Translations under genes and position numbers: made by a program | Assembly (NCBI GenBank): GCA_003990745.1 | Contig: RBNI01000420.1 | Span: forward strand, 1 to 31,590 | DNA length: 31,590 bases | Direction: 5' to 3' | Origin: Jimgerdemannia flammicorona | Lineage: Eukaryota > Mucoromycota > Endogonomycetes > Endogonales > Endogonaceae | Shown: piece after piece, positions 30,901 through 31,590 of the stretch | Layout of the letters: every line of letters starts with the position of its first letter | Position numbering within the stretch: position 1 is the stretch's first letter | Notes under the pieces: generated by a model | The model's input: the letters and a program-made list of their open reading frames with translations, nothing else | What the model was told of the DNA's origin: nothing | The model's database searches: none

Positions 30901-31590
30901 TATTGGGGAGGGAGTAGAGTGTCAGCAGGGGCTTGGCCAGGATCTTTGGCCGAGTGGCTGGCAGGCAGCAGAGATCAGCAAGGAGTGGGACTGGGCCAGT
31001 ATCTGGTCTTGGAGTGCAGAGGTACAGAGGTGGCTTCCCCCCAAGTTCTGGGTAGTATGGTGGAGAATGTTGCAGAGGAATATTATACTGAATTTCCACA
31101 TGGGGTATTTGGTAGATGGTGGACAATTTGACTGTGAGAAGTGTTATGATGTTGGGCAAGCTGGGGGTCATGTATAGATGCCAGAACATTGGCTGGAAGA
31201 GTGTGAGGTTTTGGGGGAATTTTGGGCTGAAATAGGAGATAGACTGGGTGTGGGGCATAGACTGGTGGGGGAGGGGAGTCGTTGGGAGGACTTGAGATCT
31301 TGGCTTGTGGGTGGGGTGAGTGATAGTTGGCTCACTGTAGGGTAGGTATTAGTAATATGGGTGGGACTGGCAGATCATTGGCTTTTTGTATTTGAGGAGG
31401 GGCAGCAGTTGGGGCTGCAGGAGAAGGTGTTAAGGTGGGAGGGGCTGTTGGGGGATCTGTTGACTGGATGGTGGGTGGGTTGGGGTCCTCAGAGGGGATG
31501 ATATCATGGTTTGGTGATAAGGATTTGTGAGCAGAGTGGTGGGAGGGTGGCAATAGTGTTAGATAAAGTAGTCTTCTATCAGGAAGAGGT
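27979..31590 (+). pseudogene. LINE copy 2 ORF2: endonuclease and reverse transcriptase (broken, runs off the window)
   Basis: Starts ATG 27979 with FSLNVNGLRG, the first motif of the apurinic-type endonuclease, then LSGDFNMVWDQCLDRTDGGR (28380-28440) and WCPWSDH (28640-28660), its catalytic Asp/His motifs. The RT follows: NWRPIILLDIDRKMVTKVI (29590), LVFLDQEKAYDHV (29780), GRGIPQGDPLSPILY (29957-30000) and the active site AFADDIVVG (about 30088). A C-terminal region after a +1 slip near 30620-30740 ends in a Cys/His motif, FDCEKC then H and WLEECE (31130-31210). In-frame stops: TGA 28102, TAGs near 28258 and 28327, TAG 28795, TGA 29152, TAG 29689, TGA 30322 and TGA 30619. RT catalytic residues are intact, but the protein cannot be made whole. 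Confidence 0.85.

Noticed and set aside
26024..31553. Long Pro/Ser-rich minus-strand frames over the LINE.
   Set aside because: They are shadows of the G-rich plus strand; LINE motifs are on the plus strand.

Overview
The window looks like nuclear DNA of a filamentous fungus. A basidiomycete is my best guess, but that is inference. The reasons are short GT-AG introns, Ty3/gypsy elements with chromodomain integrases, a LINE resembling the fungal Tad1 group, a CHAT/NB-ARC (NLR-type) protein, and older transposon copies driven to very high AT by C-to-T and G-to-A changes as in repeat-induced mutation. Only about 19.4-24.1 kb looks like host sequence. The rest is nested, broken mobile DNA.

Layout. 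1-3134 (+): integrase and chromodomain end of Ty3/gypsy element A, followed by a probable long 3' LTR that carries its own open-frame relic. 3135-4150: AT-rich, relic coding on the minus strand, unrecognised. 4150-6497 (+): 5'-truncated, heavily mutated LINE copy. 6530-8959 and 16125-17270 (+): two halves of ancient Ty3/gypsy element B (protease, RT, RNase H, integrase, chromodomain). B is split by an LTR of element C (minus, 8960-9700 and 15240-16124), and that LTR is itself split by a full-length Ty3/gypsy element D (minus, 9701-15234, with LTRs, primer binding site, polypurine tract and 5-bp target duplication). 17270-19300: AT-rich, no gene seen. 19552-20649 (+): a five-exon gene model with weak GID4/Vid24-like features. 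21755-24034 (+): an intact 759-residue CHAT-NB-ARC protein, the most interesting gene here. 24095-25840 (+): a second, 5'-truncated copy of the element C LTR plus its gag, lying directly against the 3' end of the NLR gene. About 25840-31590 (+): a G-rich, less decayed copy of the same LINE family as at 4150, running off the window.

How it fits together. The NLR gene has a caspase-like effector domain, a STAND ATPase and a winged-helix region, but no C-terminal repeat sensor. The retroelement begins exactly where such repeats would be expected, and a plausible intron would splice the gene into it. The transposons form a readable insertion order: B first, then C into B, then D into C. The LINE at the right end lies inside the gag of the second C copy. 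All recognised element coding regions carry stops or frame breaks, so none looks autonomous as it stands.
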